From NCBI RefSeq assembly GCF_023898315.1, contig NC_064619.1, positions 342,569,150 to 342,633,149 on the forward strand: a DNA stretch of 64,000 nt, written 5' to 3'. The notes beneath the pieces were generated by a model. That model made no database searches, had not been told where the DNA came from, and saw nothing but the letters and a program-made list of their open reading frames with translations. Positions 44,380-57,261 of the stretch are shown in pieces. Source of the DNA: Schistocerca nitens. Lineage: Eukaryota; Arthropoda; Insecta; Orthoptera; Acrididae. The translations under genes were made by a program, and so were the position numbers. Positions within the stretch are counted from its first letter, which is position 1. Each line of letters begins with the position of its first letter.

Positions 44380-44990
44380 TTTTCCTGTCAGCCGCTTAAG
44401 TTGTTTTGCTTAATTATCCTTTGCAGCGCAGAAGCGTCCGGTAGCGCTCCTCGCCGCGTAGGCGACAAAGACAAATTGACCGACGCGGCGTGGACGTACT
44501 CGTGCGCCATATCCGGACCTCCGTGTCCGAAACGGCGCGATGCGCAACTCGCACTCGGGCGCCATCAATAAGGCAGCCCCGTACTTCAGAACAAGACGAT
44601 TCGTCACAGGAACTCAGGCAATGAACGGCAAAAGCGAAGTCAGGGACATGAAAAATTCATCCCAGACAGGCGCGGCGTCGGTAATTTCTCTCTCTGACTG
44701 CAGAAGCGATTGATTAGAGTCCGGTAAGACGCTTGGAGGTAGCGGACGAAGCGGGAGAAGGCTGGCAGGATGAGGAGAAGAGGGCATCGAGCAAAGGGAA
44801 CGAGCCCGCGGCTATAGATGCGTCCAAATATACTCCTTTCGCGGGCAGTAGGTCCGAATCAATTTAGTAGGAGAGCAAGAAGGCTACTGCTCAGTCGCAT
44901 AAATTAATCGTAGCATCGCAGAGAACTGAGACGGCCTTTAATAAATGAACTGCCACGGCTGCCCAGCGATTGCAAAGGCCGCTATTAGAG
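44380..44990. other. GC-rich to mixed unique block
   Basis: GC-rich part at 44430-44560 and an ordered mixed part at 44840-44990 with ATAAATTAATCGTAG and CCTTTAATAAATGAACTG. No repeat is recognised. It is a candidate conserved non-coding sequence, and a protein-coding exon is not supported. Confidence 0.25.
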
Positions 44991-45698
44991 AAGCGAGCGC
45001 TGCTTTCCACTCCGCCATGTGAGTGCACTTCGTGAGTGTGTATTAGCCTTCGCAAGCTGCGTGCTTTTCTCCAACTTGGGGGGAGAGCGTTCTGAACACG
45101 ATAAAGGTCGCCGACTGCTGAGTTCCACGACTACTCCCACCCATACAAAAGGCTCGTCCAGCCACCTAATCACCGATGACAAGTGCTGGCAGTATGATCT
45201 GAAGACGAAGGAGCAAAACAAGCTGTGGAAATACTACGTGTGTTCAATAAGTAATGCAACACATTTTCTTTATCCGACAATTCCGCGTGTAAATGAGAAA
45301 TTTTTTGTGGGATATCGTAGAATATTCCCGCTTCAGCCCCTGTGTCTTCATGAAGTTCCGATAGGTGGCAGCGCTATACGTAGCCTTCAAAATGGGGTCT
45401 GTAACGGAGGTGCGACCCAATTAAAGAGCTGTCATAGAGTTTCTTTTGACCCAAAACCATAGCGTCGCAGATGTCCGTAGGCGCTTGTAGAATGTCTTCG
45501 GAGACCTGGCAGTGAACAAACGCACGGTGAGTCGTTGGGCGACGCGTCTGTCATCATTGCAATAACGTCACGCAAACCTGTTCGATCTGCTGCATGGCGG
45601 CCGGCCGCACGCAGCTGAGACTCCTGTAATTTTGGAACGTGCGGACACTCTCATTCTATATGACTGACGGATCCCATTCAAACACCTCGCTGCACAAC

Positions 45699-46608
45699 AA
45701 CGAGGGTTGCCCAGAAAGCAAGGCACCCCATTTTCTTTTCTCAGCGGAAAACAATGCTACGAATTCGAAACGTTACGTATGTATTATTTGAAGTCTCCTG
45801 AGGAAGTGCGCCAAGTATCCGTCACTTCCGACAGATAGCGTAGCTGCAGCACAGTTTCAAAGTGGCGTCTGTAGGTGATGTACGTTACAAGAAACGTGCC
45901 GTCAATGAAATTTTCACTGCAGAGAAAGAAACTGTGGGGAATATTCAGAAAAGCTTGTACAAAGTCTATGGACATCTGCTGTTGACAGAGGTACAGTTAG
46001 TCGCTGTGAACAGAGGGTGAGGTCATCAGAAGGTGATTCGGCGGAGCTCCACGATTTGCAGCGGTCGGGGAGATCATCCACGGCTGTCACATCTGATCTA
46101 GCCCCCTCGGACTTCTACTTCTTTAGGCCATTAAATGATGCCATTCGCGCAAGACATTTTGAGGACGATGAGGAGGTAATTCACACAGTGAAGCACTGGC
46201 TTCGCCACCAGGACAAGGTTTGGTACCGACAGAGCGTACGCGCCATTGTTTCGCGCTGGAGGAAGGCCAAAGAAAGACAATGGTTCAAATGGCTCTGAGC
46301 ACTGTGGGACTTAACATCTGAGGTCATCACTCCACTACACTTAGAACTACTTAAACCTAAATAACCTAAGGACATCACACACATCCATGCCTGAGGCAGG
46401 ATTCGAACCTGCGACCGTAGCAGTAACGCGGTTCCGAACTGAAGCGCCTAGAACCGCTCGGCCACAATGGCCGGCTCAAAGAAAGGGATGGAGATTACGT
46501 GGAAAAGTAGGGTGTGTAGGTAAAACACCATTCTTTCGTTTGTGTAATTCTCATTATGTTCAATAAAGAATTGTTGAAGAAAATAATGCACCGTAGATGT
46601 CCCTGTTG
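45699..46608 (+). mobile_element. mariner-like element (inner), internally deleted, hosting a SINE
   Basis: Left end ACGAGGGTTGCCCAGAAAGC resembles, inverted, the right end near 46585-46608 (AATAATGCACCGTAGATGTC). The transposase is reduced to the C-terminal part: VTSDLAPSDFYFFRPLNDAI, RHFEDDEEVIHTVKHWLRHQ and VRAIVSRWRKA. The 5' leader is present but the first catalytic region is deleted. The right boundary is approximate. Confidence 0.65.
46277..46476 (-). mobile_element. SINE, Leu/Ser-tRNA-like head family, full length, in the inner mariner
   Basis: Full copy in reverse, with 9-bp direct repeats CAAAGAAAG at 46268-46276 and 46477-46485. It interrupts the mariner C-terminus. Confidence 0.93.
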
Positions 46609-47439
46609 GTAGTGCTGACACTGGTTCACGAGTTGAGGTACTCAAATGTGTGTACCCGCTTTGCTCCTCGTCGCCTAACACAAGACCGTAAAGGGTAACG
46701 TAGGACTATCTGTGTGGAACTGCTTGCACTTTACGAGGCTGCTCGCGACAATTTTTTGTCGAACATTGCCACAGGCGATGAAACATTGGTTCATCACTTG
46801 GGACTGCGAAGAAAACGGCAATCCATTGAGTGGCGCCACACCGCAGCTCCTCCGAAGAAAAAGTTCAAAGCCGCAACATCAACCTGTTGTCATGGCGACG
46901 TTCTTCTAGGACTGCGAGGCGGTTGTTCTTTTTGATATTCTCCCTCGTGGTGCAACGATCAGTTCTGAGGAATACTGCACTAAACTCACGAAAATGGAGA
47001 AACGATTTCAGCGTGTTCGTCGCCAGAAAATTACAAACTAACTTCGCCTTCTCCACGACAAAGCAAGACCTCACGCAAGTTTGTGCGCACGAGACGAGCT
47101 CACAAAACTCCTCCACCCTGCAGCAGGGATCTCGCTCCTTCCAGCTTCTGTCTGTTTGGCCGAATGAGAATGCACTGCGTGGGAAGCAGCACGTGGGTGA
47201 CGGGGATGTAAATGACGCAGTAAGACGTTGCCTCCGACGTCGACCGGTAGAGTCGTACCATACTAGCATACAGGCCCTCTCAGTAAGGCGGGGAAAGGCC
47301 GTCGAACTGAACGGAGATTATGTTGAGAAACATGGTTTTGTAGTCAAAAGAGTGCGGAATAGTATAGTGTATTTCAATCCTGAATAAAACTTACCTGCTA
47401 TCAGAAAGAAATGTGTTGCATTGAATGTCCCTCGTACTC

Positions 47440-48445
47440 TATCTGATCAAAAGTATCCCGACGTCTACTAGTTGACATGAATATGGGGTGTGTTCATCCT
47501 TCGCCTTCATAACTGCTTGAACTAGGCTGCGAATGCTTTCAATGAGATAGCTAAATGCCTGTGGGTGAATGGTAGCCCGTTCTGTCTCAAGAGCTGATGT
47601 TGGAAGCTGGGGTCTGGAGCAACTCGACATTCTGATTCATCCTAAAAGTGTTGAATGAGGTACAGATCGGGGTTCTGGGCAGGCCACAAACCTTTGTTGA
47701 CAGATGTTGCTTTACGACTGGGTGAATTGTCCTGCTGATAGAATCACCGTCTCTGCACTGTTCCTCTACTGTACGCAGTACAAGACGCTGTGAAATTTGC
47801 TCACATCCTTCAGCACTAACAGACCGCACCATAAACACGAAAAAGCAGTCAAATGGCGTCACACCACCTTCTCTGTACTTCACTGTTGGCACTACACATG
47901 ACGACTGGTGTCATCCATTGGCAAGTGACGTCACTCGTACATCACCTGAAGCTTAGATTAGCATTGTCTAGAAAACGTGGCTTATAAGGAGCTGTTAGAC
48001 TATTGTAATTTTAGCTCCATACGCTGGGCTCTACGTTGCACTATGGAACTCATGGGGGATTCCTTCCGCTGATTTCATCCGATTTTTTGCGTCCAACCTC
48101 CGGAATGCTCGACGTTCCCTGTCCGCCAGTACATGAGGAGTGCCTGGTCTTGGTTTAGTTGTTAGTACTTTGCGTTTCTACTTCATAATCACATTACCAG
48201 CGGTCGATTTGAGAGGCCTTACAAAGTTTGAAAAGCTCCTAACTCACTCGGGTGACTTCTACTGACTGGTCCATGTTCGTAGTCGCTGGGCTCTCCTGAC
48301 CTATCTACTCTGGTGTTAACTGCTTCTCTACTGACAACACAGTATTCGCCCAGCCTCCTTTCGTGCTGGCCCATCAGACTCTCGTCACATCTAGGAGACA
48401 ATTCCGTATTACATAAGAGTGTCATGATATTTTTGATGGATTTTC
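47440..48445 (-). mobile_element. Tc1-like element, decayed
   Basis: Left TIR ATCAAAAGTATCCCGACGTC. The right end (48425-48440) reads inverted as ATCAAAAATATCATGACACTC with mismatches. Minus-strand remnants include NPDLYLIQHF-like text (Glu region, Glu to Gln) and VKQHLSTKVCGLP. It has frameshifts and no intact frame. The partner copy is 29080-29656. Confidence 0.7.
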
Positions 48446-48960
48446 ATGTACTATATGGATCCACCAGTGCCGAAAAGAAGCGAAGACCCCACCATCATCG
48501 CGCTAGATGACGCTCGGTGTTTTTTGGAACAGACATGGTGTGATGCTGTGCTGCTAAAAGATTATCTACTTAAGGGGAATCCGTCGGCGGAGCATCCCCC
48601 CCCCCCCCCCCCCAAATCTCCTAGAGACATTATCGGAGGCTACCGAGAAGAATTTCACGGGAAACTTTCGAAGAGGTCGGTTTTTTTCCTGTACAATTCA
48701 TTCTGCACGAGTCAGTCACTCAGGGTGCTTCATTGGGTTATCAAAATTTGCCTATCCACGTGTTATTCTGACATGGCAGCAGAAACTCCTTCCACTTCCC
48801 ACGAATGAAGAAACCATTACGCGGCAGGCATTTACAGAATGACGAGGTAATTTTCGTGGTGGAACGTTTTCTGAATTGTCAAATCGCGGATTTCTACAAC
48901 CAATGTCTCCCATAAATCATCGATCGTTGGGTATTGAAGGGTGAATACGTAGTATATTAC
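48446..48960. other. No recognised feature (48446-48960), with C17 tract at 48597-48613
   Basis: AT-rich spacer with one poly-C run. Confidence 0.35.
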
Positions 48961-50770
48961 TACCGTGTTGTTCCTAAAACCAGCCGCACTTGTTATCCAG
49001 ATTTCATCGTGGAAAAGTGTCTTATATCCGCTACCTTTTCTTTTTACAAAGAATAGCTGTACAAAATTTAAGCAAATTTCGAACAATGCAACTAACGTCA
49101 CTAGCCTATACTGGCGACAAGCAAACTTTTACCGGTGTTTTATTGACGTTAACATTTTCTAGATCTACCAGTATTGTTTCGTTAGCATATAATTCATTTT
49201 CAGTTGGATACTGGTAAGAAAGCCTGATTGATGACGATATGAACGACCATTTAGAGCAAAAGAGTCATCAAGCCAAGGAATTTGGCGTAGTTACAATGCA
49301 AACTTCAGAGTTACAATGGTGCGTTCTACCAAACCACAACGAACAAAGAGGCCGGAAGAAAATATGGATTGGACGAATCTATCGTGAGACGTTGGGTTGC
49401 TTCATTAGAAAAAAATGGATGAAGCGAGTTTCAACGAGAAAATCGTTCAGGCAACTGAAATGTGGCAAGTATCCGAAACTTGAAGCTAGGGTTCTTTCCT
49501 GTGTGCAAGATAAGACGACAGATGCGATGCCTACCTCAGGAGAAATTATTGTCCAAATAAAGGGACTGGAAATCGCAAGAGTCTTAAACGAGAACTGCGT
49601 GACATCGTCGGTTTATATGGAGAAATGGCCTTGCTCTCCGAAGTACTACACCAGCACAGAGGATGGCAGCGGATTTCGAGGAGAAGCTGGTCAACTTCCA
49701 GCGATACGTCATGCATATGCGAAAGTGCCACTCATACCAGATAGTCAATGCTGACGAAACGCCAATATTTTTATTAAGCCGACCAATACGACAGCAGACA
49801 TGAAAGGACCACAAAGCATCTCATTAAGAGGAATCAGAAATGAAAAAATTGAGTAACTGCGATGTTAGATGTTACAGCCGATGGGGGAAAGTTATCTCCT
49901 TATGTGATTCTGAAGCGAAGAATCATGCAAAATAAATAAATAAATAAATAAATAAATCTATGCACTTATTGATTCGTTGCCAAGAAGATGGTTGGGAGAC
50001 AACGCAATTGACGGTTGACTGGTTGTCTTCAGTCTGTCTGGAATCGCAGATCTGGGGCACTTTTAGCTAAGGGAGCCATGTTAGTTTTCGATGCTTTTAA
50101 GGGGCATATAACTGCTGAAGTAAAACATAAACTTGCTGCACAGAAGACATGCCTTATCATAATACCTGAAGGAATGACTTCGAAACTACAGGTACTAGAT
50201 ATGGCGATAAACAAATAGTTCAAGCACAACCCCCGAAAAATGTATTCAAATTGCTTCTGGAAGAAGAACATATCCTTATACCAGTATGGTAATATTAAGA
50301 AGCCACCAGTCACATTTTTGTACGAGTCGATTCTTGCTCCATGGACCTCAGTATTATCAGAGACTGTCAATGAGCGGTCTACCCGACGAGAGGCCCTCGT
50401 CACACGCCATTATTATTATGAATGAGAGGTTCAAGAAATTCTGCATATCGAATGAGCTGGATGACAGTGAGGACGACGTGCTGTGGGAAGGGAATGAAGA
50501 AAGTGATAGGAGTCATGAACCAAATACGGGTACTGATAGTGTTGAGAGTAAATAACACAAAATATGTTGCCAATGTCTCATATCAAATGTTACAACAAAT
50601 GTTTACGTACATAACTCCGTCTTACATATTAGTACCATAACATTTTTGGTAATTTTTCTTCTCTGAACCAGTGAGCGGCTTATATTTGTGCTACATCCTA
50701 TTTTGTTTTCCTCGAAATTTAGGGGCGTTGCTTATATGGGGTGGCAGTTTATTTTCGGGCCAATACGGTA
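48961..50770 (+). mobile_element. pogo/Tigger-like transposon, decayed, ~1.8 kb
   Basis: Approximate inverted ends TACCGTGTTGTTCC (48961) and the complement of GGGCCAATACGGTA (50757-50770), with TA at both edges. Transposase pieces in order: a degraded CENP-B-type DNA-binding region (49239-49620: IIVQIKGLEIARVLNE), NADETPIF near 49747 (first Asp), MLDVTADGGKLSPYVILKRR, then AMLVFDAFKGHITAEVKH (second Asp, about 50078) and EGMTSKLQVLDMAINK (third Asp, about 50170). The acidic C-terminus ELDDSEDDVLWEG ends near 50555. An (AAAT)n microsatellite (49929-49957) sits inside the frame. Stops and frameshifts are many. Confidence 0.8.
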
Positions 50771-52034
50771 AAACCATGTTTCGTGGTCGCAGTTAATGTT
50801 TTCGAGGTGACAAGTAAAACATTGTAAGTAGCTCACACGGTTAGCTACAGCAACGCTCGTTTCAGTCCGAGCGTATCTGAGAATGCTGCGGCGCTGAACA
50901 CTAAAGCTATTATCAGTTGTGTCTGCGAAGTCGACGGAGGCATAGCGCACTTCACCTCTACGACGGCAAAGCGCAGCGCATGCGCAGTATTGCGAGCGGG
51001 TCCGCAGTGTTCGGTACCTCATCAGGGCAGGGTCTTTATTAAATCGTCATACCCGCGCCGCTCGTTGGAGTCCGCGCACCGGCGCAAAAGTTTTTGTGAG
51101 TAGGGGGCGGGGGTGGCGGCTGAATAATTCCTCGCGGTCGTGGGAGGCGCTGCAGCCGGCGGCCGTAATTCCGGCCACGCCCACCGCGACCATGTATAAT
51201 ATAGAGCGCCGCGGCGGCGAGCCTCGCCCTCTGGGACCGCCTGCTGACGAGCTGATTCCACCTTTCTGAGGTACTTGTTTTACCGCCGCCGGCCGGGTTA
51301 AAAAGAATATAGCGTTTGCCGCCAAATCCCGGTATTAATCCGATCGTTTTGTCAGTTTGGAGGGGAAAGTTAATGCCGCCACGCGGCACGCTCCGGCCGC
51401 CGGAGTATTGCTTGACTTACGAATCGAAATCGTGGAAAGTAAATAATCGGAGAAGCTGGTCCACGTGTTTTATTCAGGATGTTGTTCCTACTGCGGCCTG
51501 TTACGGAGATGCCAAATTACCGGTTCCCTCTAATATTTGAAAACCTTTTTTAATGTTCTGTACTGTAAACTGCTCCCCGTGTTTCGGTAATAGCCAACAA
51601 ATAACGTACACAAAACATAGCCCTGAAGGGCGTGTTGCATATATTGTTTTTATAGTCGATAACAAACACCATGCAGCACACTAAACGTAATTTGCTTGAA
51701 GGTTAAAAGAGGCGCCGTAGGTCGATTGTGTCTTATCATTGTATCTAAGGAACATGCAAGCATATCGGATGGAAACCCCAAAAAAATAACTTAACGCCTG
51801 AACAGTTTAATATCAGGCAAATTTATATGAGAAAAAAGCGTATAAATTTTTAAGAAATATATAAAAACAAACCATTGTCGTTACTGTTTTTATTTCAAAA
51901 TTATCGGTAGTATATGACACTGCGCTGACAATTCCAATACGACAGGTTACTCTGTGACTACAACATACAGTCTGAAGGTAACTTTGAAATAAAAAGCTTC
52001 CTCCGTCAGCTAGCTGTCCCTAACCTGTTTGTTT
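50771..52034. other. GC-rich unique island (about 50930-51420) and AT-rich flank
   Basis: GC-rich block with CGGCCACGCCCACCGCGACC, TATAATATAGAGCGCC and CCGGTATTAATCCGATCG, which is not a recognised repeat. It is a candidate regulatory element of the surrounding gene. A coding exon is not supported. Sequence beyond 51540 is AT-rich with nothing recognised. Confidence 0.3.
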
Positions 52035-52048
52035 AATTATATTCTTTC

Positions 52049-52253
52049 AAATGGTTCAAATGGTTCTAGGCACTATGGGACTTAACGTCTGAGGTCATCA
52101 GTCCCCTAGAACTTAGAACTTAGAACTACTTAAACCTAACTAACCTAAGGTCATCACACACATCCATTCGGAGACAGGATTCGAACCTACGACCGTAGCA
52201 GCAGCACGGTTCCGGACTGAAGCGACTAGAACCGCTCGGCCACAACAGCCAGC
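52049..52253 (-). mobile_element. SINE, Leu/Ser-tRNA-like head family, full length, diverged
   Basis: Perfect 14-bp direct repeats AATTATATTCTTTC lie at 52035-52048 and 52254-52267. The internal CTTAGAACTTAGAACT is a short tandem duplication of a family motif, and several substitutions lie in the head. Confidence 0.94.
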
Positions 52254-52267
52254 AATTATATTCTTTC

Positions 52268-53339
52268 CCATTGTCTTTTTACTTAAATGTCTTGTTTTAG
52301 CGTATTCGTTAACGCAGGCCAATCTTGATTTAGCTCTTCTGTCCAATGAAATTAATGTATCAGTCACGTATTAGGAGTGAATTGTCTTCTGAAGACCGTC
52401 TGGTCTTCCTTATTTTCATATTTTCTGAAATAACTTTAGATGAACAATGGGATTAGTTTTGTAACACGGCTACTGCAATTTATCCCCTAATTTTCTCTGA
52501 CTTTGCTCTTGCTAGCTTACCACTGCACTCGACAGTGACTGGCTGTCATCTCTATTCTCCATTCCTGGTGCTAATCCTTTAAGTGAAACTGAACACGCTA
52601 CTTTCTGTTAATCGTTGTTGTACTTTAATCTCCCTTCTTTTTCACTGAAGAACGTTTGCGTACCGAACTGATAAACGGAATGAGAAGTTTCATTCAAGGA
52701 AATGTTATTGTTAACTAGATGAATATTCTCCGAATGACATTTTCTCCTTAATGTTTCTGAGCCTAATAACATGAAGGTGTTCTTCACCAATGTAACAAAT
52801 AACACGAACCATTCATATGCAGAGTTGTAAATTCGGAAGTTGTTTATAGTGTGCCCTTCTTTCCTTCCTTCTTTACTTTTTCTTGACAAAAATGTCATCA
52901 GAAATTCTATGGCTACTAAGTTCCATACAGGAGATTTTTACACCCTTGTCACCACAAATGAAATTCATGAACATTTTCTCAAATTTTTCAGTTAATAATT
53001 TGATGCTAAAACTAAATGAAATCTAATACACAAATTAATCTACGTTTTCTCTTTAAGATTAAAACGGAGCTGCAGTACATTCATCTGGTTCTAATAGGCC
53101 TACTATCGAAATAGTACTTGACGCTATTCAGTCGAAATAATGAACGCAGCGCTCATAAAATGAAGAAAACATTCAAACAAATGACCACAATCCATTACAT
53201 ATACACAAGGCATCACAGATAAAACCTGAGGCAAATTTTTAAACTCATGGCTTTCCCGCCAAATGTGGTAAATCTGTCATCATAAATAAAGTATGAAGTC
53301 AAAATGAGCTTTAGCCTTCCAGAGAAAACAATAACAGGT
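52268..53339. other. No recognised feature (52268-53339), AT-rich
   Basis: Unique AT-rich intronic DNA. Confidence 0.35.
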
Positions 53340-53690
53340 CTGCCAGGTTCACCGAGAGTGCTAATGCGCCACCCGGCGGATTAACGACGTGGGTCGGTGT
53401 GCTGGCCAGAGTGGATGTAGTTTTTAGGCTGTTTTACACACACTTCTAGGTGAAAACTGGGATGGTCCCCACGTCCCGCCTCAGTCACACGCCTCGCAGA
53501 CATCTGAACATGTTCACACTATTCCATGTATTACACTAGTCGCAGACAACTGGGATACACTAGTTCCGTGCTGGGTGGCACGGGGTGGCGGCAGGAAGGG
53601 CATCCTGCCACGCCTTAACATTAACCTTGCCAAATCCGATTGTAACATTGCCAACCCTGCCAAACCGCGGGATAAAGGCAGAAGAATAAG
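53340..53690 (+). mobile_element. SINE-like repeat (same core as 40930)
   Basis: tRNA-like start (CCGAGAGTGCTAATGCGCCA), core GTTTTTAGGCTGTTTTACAC and GTCCCGCCTCAGTCACACG, then CACGGGGTGGCGGCAGGAAG, GGGCATCCTGCCACG and a terminal part with repeated TTGCCAA. No target repeat is clear. Confidence 0.6.
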
Positions 53691-56226
53691 ACAATAGAAC
53701 TTTTATATCCCGTCAAGGGTGACTTGATGCTTTGCACGCGCTAGATTTACAAAATTACTGCGAATTTGGCCTTTCGTACATCTGGCACAGAACACTGGAG
53801 AATCTTGACATATGCCAAATATACAGAAAACTTTGGCAACATGCGAAGACGAAGAAGATGACAATCAACTCCTGGTACTGACTATGCTTCATCTACAGCC
53901 TATAAAAGAAAGAAATGCTAATTACTGTAAAAAAACCTGAAACTTTTTAATGCGTCGAATAACAAAGACATTTTTGTGCAACATGATATGATTACGTTTG
54001 TATTATGGTGATAAATTGTTCAGTTGTAGAGATGCGTGCAAGGCGAAGGTACATTCGATTATTACAGCCCAGTAAATCGGGTGTGACAGTGCTCTGTGAT
54101 GAAGGAAGCAGTGGAAGTTCGTTTATCGAAGGATTTAATTGATAGAGATAGTGGTTTTAGCTTTGACGAAGCATGGAATCCGGCGCTTTCATCAACTCGC
54201 AACTATGTCGCTACATTGCACCTCCTACTCATGTATGTATCGAGAACTCACTTTGCACTGACCGCGTAACCATAGATTCAGCTCGTACGTGTACATAGCT
54301 ATTCGCTGCCGAATAACATTTCTGCCGGTTGAGTATTCTGTGGGCGCAAGCGCAGTAACGCGGCTCTCGTGTTTAAAATAATGGATGCGACTGCTGTAAC
54401 CTCTGTCTCTCAGCGTACACGGAAGATGGCCGAAATATGTTGAAGGGATGGAATTTCTGTGGCTGCATGCCAGAAATGTAATGGAATATTAACTGAAACA
54501 CCAGAAACCGTGTTTTTTAAGAAGGGAACTGATCGCACGCCGAGAAGCGACACTGATCGATGTGCTTCGCGCATGCAAGTGCCGTTCTCCTTGTAGCGAG
54601 ACAGCAATTGCTTCCAGCTGTTTTAAAGCCGCAAAGACGGTCGTGAAATTTTAACTTTCTCCACAACGAACGACAGTATTTTGCTGTGTCCCGCTTTCTT
54701 GAATTGATTTATTAAAAAAGAATAAATGCCGCATTTAATAATCTTTTTCATTTCGTATTAAAAATTTCTAACGAGTGCTTCGATTTATCACAAACGCGCA
54801 GATCAATCGACTTGCATGCATAAAAAGCGCTTCATTTGTTTCACTATTTTCCCCCCTTGTAATTTGTACCGTTTTTGTAGAAGAATTAAATTCTGCATCA
54901 GCATTCAGTCCACGTGCTCTCGGGTTTCACATTCTACTTTTTAATATTATAGCTAGAATTTAAATACTGCGCTAAAACTTATGAAAGACTTGTCGCTTTA
55001 AGATATTCATTTCAAAGAGACTCGTATATGCAAACCCCCTCGTGCGTACTCGCAATGTTAGGGCGACTGCAGAGCTGCTAAATATTTCCGAGAAAATATA
55101 AAATCCCCCTTTGGAAAACAGTGGCAGTCGTTTATCGACATTGTTAATGTAACTTTATGTGCTCCGTGCACCCCAGATTACTCAAGCGTAGAAGCTGTTT
55201 AACACAATAGAATGGGAAATGGTACGGTAAGATAATTACGCCGGTGCCGTTCCATTGCTACTAGAAGACACAAAAGAAACTAAGTCAAGAAATTTGTATT
55301 TCGTAATTGCAAGATAAGGTCTAGAGTATAAATGAATGTAATCGGTATATGATGACAGGTCGTAAGAGAGACGTCATCACTAATTCAGCTTCCACACTGT
55401 AACGTCCAGTTCCCCTCTCCGGTGGGGACCTGAGCGAAAGGGCCCAGATATAGCTGTGTACCAACCTTAGTGCTTGATTTAGCGTGCGATACTATTTTTG
55501 TATTGCTAATGCTGCATGCAGACGACGAACAGCGAGGGATTTTGTTGGAATGTGGCACACATTTAGTCTGTATGACTGTGTGGTCTGCAGATTCTCAGTG
55601 GAGTGATTGTGCTGACTGCATGGTATGTAAGTGTAATATACATGTTTTTACGAATACGAATGGAAATGAAAATAGAGATGTGTTACCGCATTTTTGGAAA
55701 TAACAATAGAAGCTTATTCATCAAATAGACAACAAATATTATGTACGAGTTTCTGAAATACTTCAACTGGATCACAGAAGATTTTTATAGAGTGCGACAG
55801 CGATTAAAGCCATTCTCACACATAAGCGAGGCTCGAATGAGCTACGGTAGATCTTCAGGGTACAGCCTACCTATACAACGAAGTAGGTGTGAGAGCTATT
55901 CAGGAAGATTTCACAGTGTGACATCACGTTATTTACATGGAGCATAGAAGGACTAGGATTCATACACTGCTACAGTGCAACGAAAACCTAAGATTCTTAT
56001 CGCTATACCATAGATAAGGCATTAGATTCCATAAAAGATTATAGTGAAACGAATTCCTTCCAGAACACCACTCTTTTTCTACGTAACGCAACATCACGTT
56101 AGGGATAGTTTTTGGTATTGAAATGATAGTTGTTTTCACTGCTGGGAGGTGGTAAACAAACTGTTCGAAGCGTGTCTGAGTTAAGTTATGCATCTCGATT
56201 TGTTGTCACAGAGAGTCTAGCTATTC

Positions 56227-56227
<1 letters not shown>
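53691..56227. other. No recognised feature (53691-56227), AT-rich
   Basis: AT-rich intronic DNA with only short chance frames. Confidence 0.4.
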
Positions 56228-56272
<45 letters not shown>

Positions 56273-56464
56273 TTCAAATGGCTCTGAGCACTATGGGACT
56301 TAACATATGTGGTCATCAGTCCCCTAGAACTTAGAACTACTTAAACCTAACTAACCTAAGGACATCACACACATCCATGCCCGAGGCAGGATTCGAACCT
56401 GAGATCGTAGCAGTCGCGCGGTTCCGGACTGAGCGCCTAGAACCGCTAGACTACCTCGGCCGGC
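56228..56464 (-). mobile_element. SINE, Leu/Ser-tRNA-like head family, with a 42-nt A/T homopolymer tail
   Basis: Positions 56228-56269 are 42 A on the plus strand, that is T42 in SINE orientation, followed by the reverse SINE (TGGTTCAAATGG … CTACCTCGGCCGGC). The tail is unusual because other copies end in T4-T6. Confidence 0.93.
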
Positions 56465-57261
56465 TACTGGAAATCAGCAGAAATGAAATGAAACGGAAAT
56501 ACGATCACTTCACTAAACTGTCATTACCCATTTTGGTTTCCTTCTCCACCATCGAGAACCTGAAATGAGAGAAAAAGCTCTTAAAATCACACGTGTGTAG
56601 AACGAGAGTTTTTGGAATGAAAGACAATTTTCGTTCGACACCTCACCGAGTCTGATCCTTCTTACTTAAGAGACGAATTCCCTCCCGAAAGCACTTATAA
56701 ACAAATAAAACTGAAATTTCGACCATAGCAACAACGACGCCGAGTTTACGCCAGAAAAAGCATGGCATGTGATCGCTAAAACCTGACCGACGCGTTTGTT
56801 TGGCAGTACACATCTGGTACCGTAACTTTGACACTATTTATTCTCAGCGTGGTGTGTTCGAATTATCATCTAATCTAAGTAAATGACTTACTTTTTAAAT
56901 TATGAGGAGTTTTTCGTAAAACATGTAAAGTTGTTCCCCCGTTCATGACAACTATTTATCATTCACAGTCTTGAAACTTTTAAAACCGAATCTGCTAAGC
57001 ATTCGAATACAGGTGGTTGATGAAATTTGCTTTATCAATATTTGTTCTTGTCCGGCAAGAGGAGAGAGTTAGTTGCGTTCTGTTCTTGGTCACCATACTT
57101 GGTGCCCATGCCTTGAATGCAGTTCCAAGCCTTTCATCGTTCTCATGAGTGAGATATATGACAGCAGATTATGTGCTGACTCTATCCTTATCCCTCTCCC
57201 TTCCTTTCAACCATAACAATATTACAGTGTTTAAGCACTCATCGCAATGATGTGCATGACA
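56465..57261. other. No recognised feature (56465-57261)
   Basis: AT-rich intronic DNA, no repeat recognised. Confidence 0.35.

Larger units (their letters stand above)
45235..47435 (+). mobile_element. mariner-like element (outer), decayed, hosting another mariner
   Basis: Left end TACGTGTGTTCAATAAGTAA and right end (complement TACGAGGGACATTCAATGCA) are inverted copies, both leading into GCAACACATTT. Plus-strand transposase pieces include LLALYEAARDNFLSNIATGD and GDETLVHHLG (46714 on; first Asp in GDET), SIEWRHTAAPPKKKFKA, and near 47060 LLHDKARPHA (second Asp). The last Asp motif has decayed. These are hallmarks of mariner (SETMAR-like) transposases. The insertion at 45699-46608 interrupts it. 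Confidence 0.82.

Noticed and set aside
46017-46298. Host gene with histone-methyltransferase-like (SETMAR-like) similarity
   Set aside because: The similarity is to the mariner transposase half of such annotations only. No SET domain, and the frame is interrupted by a SINE.
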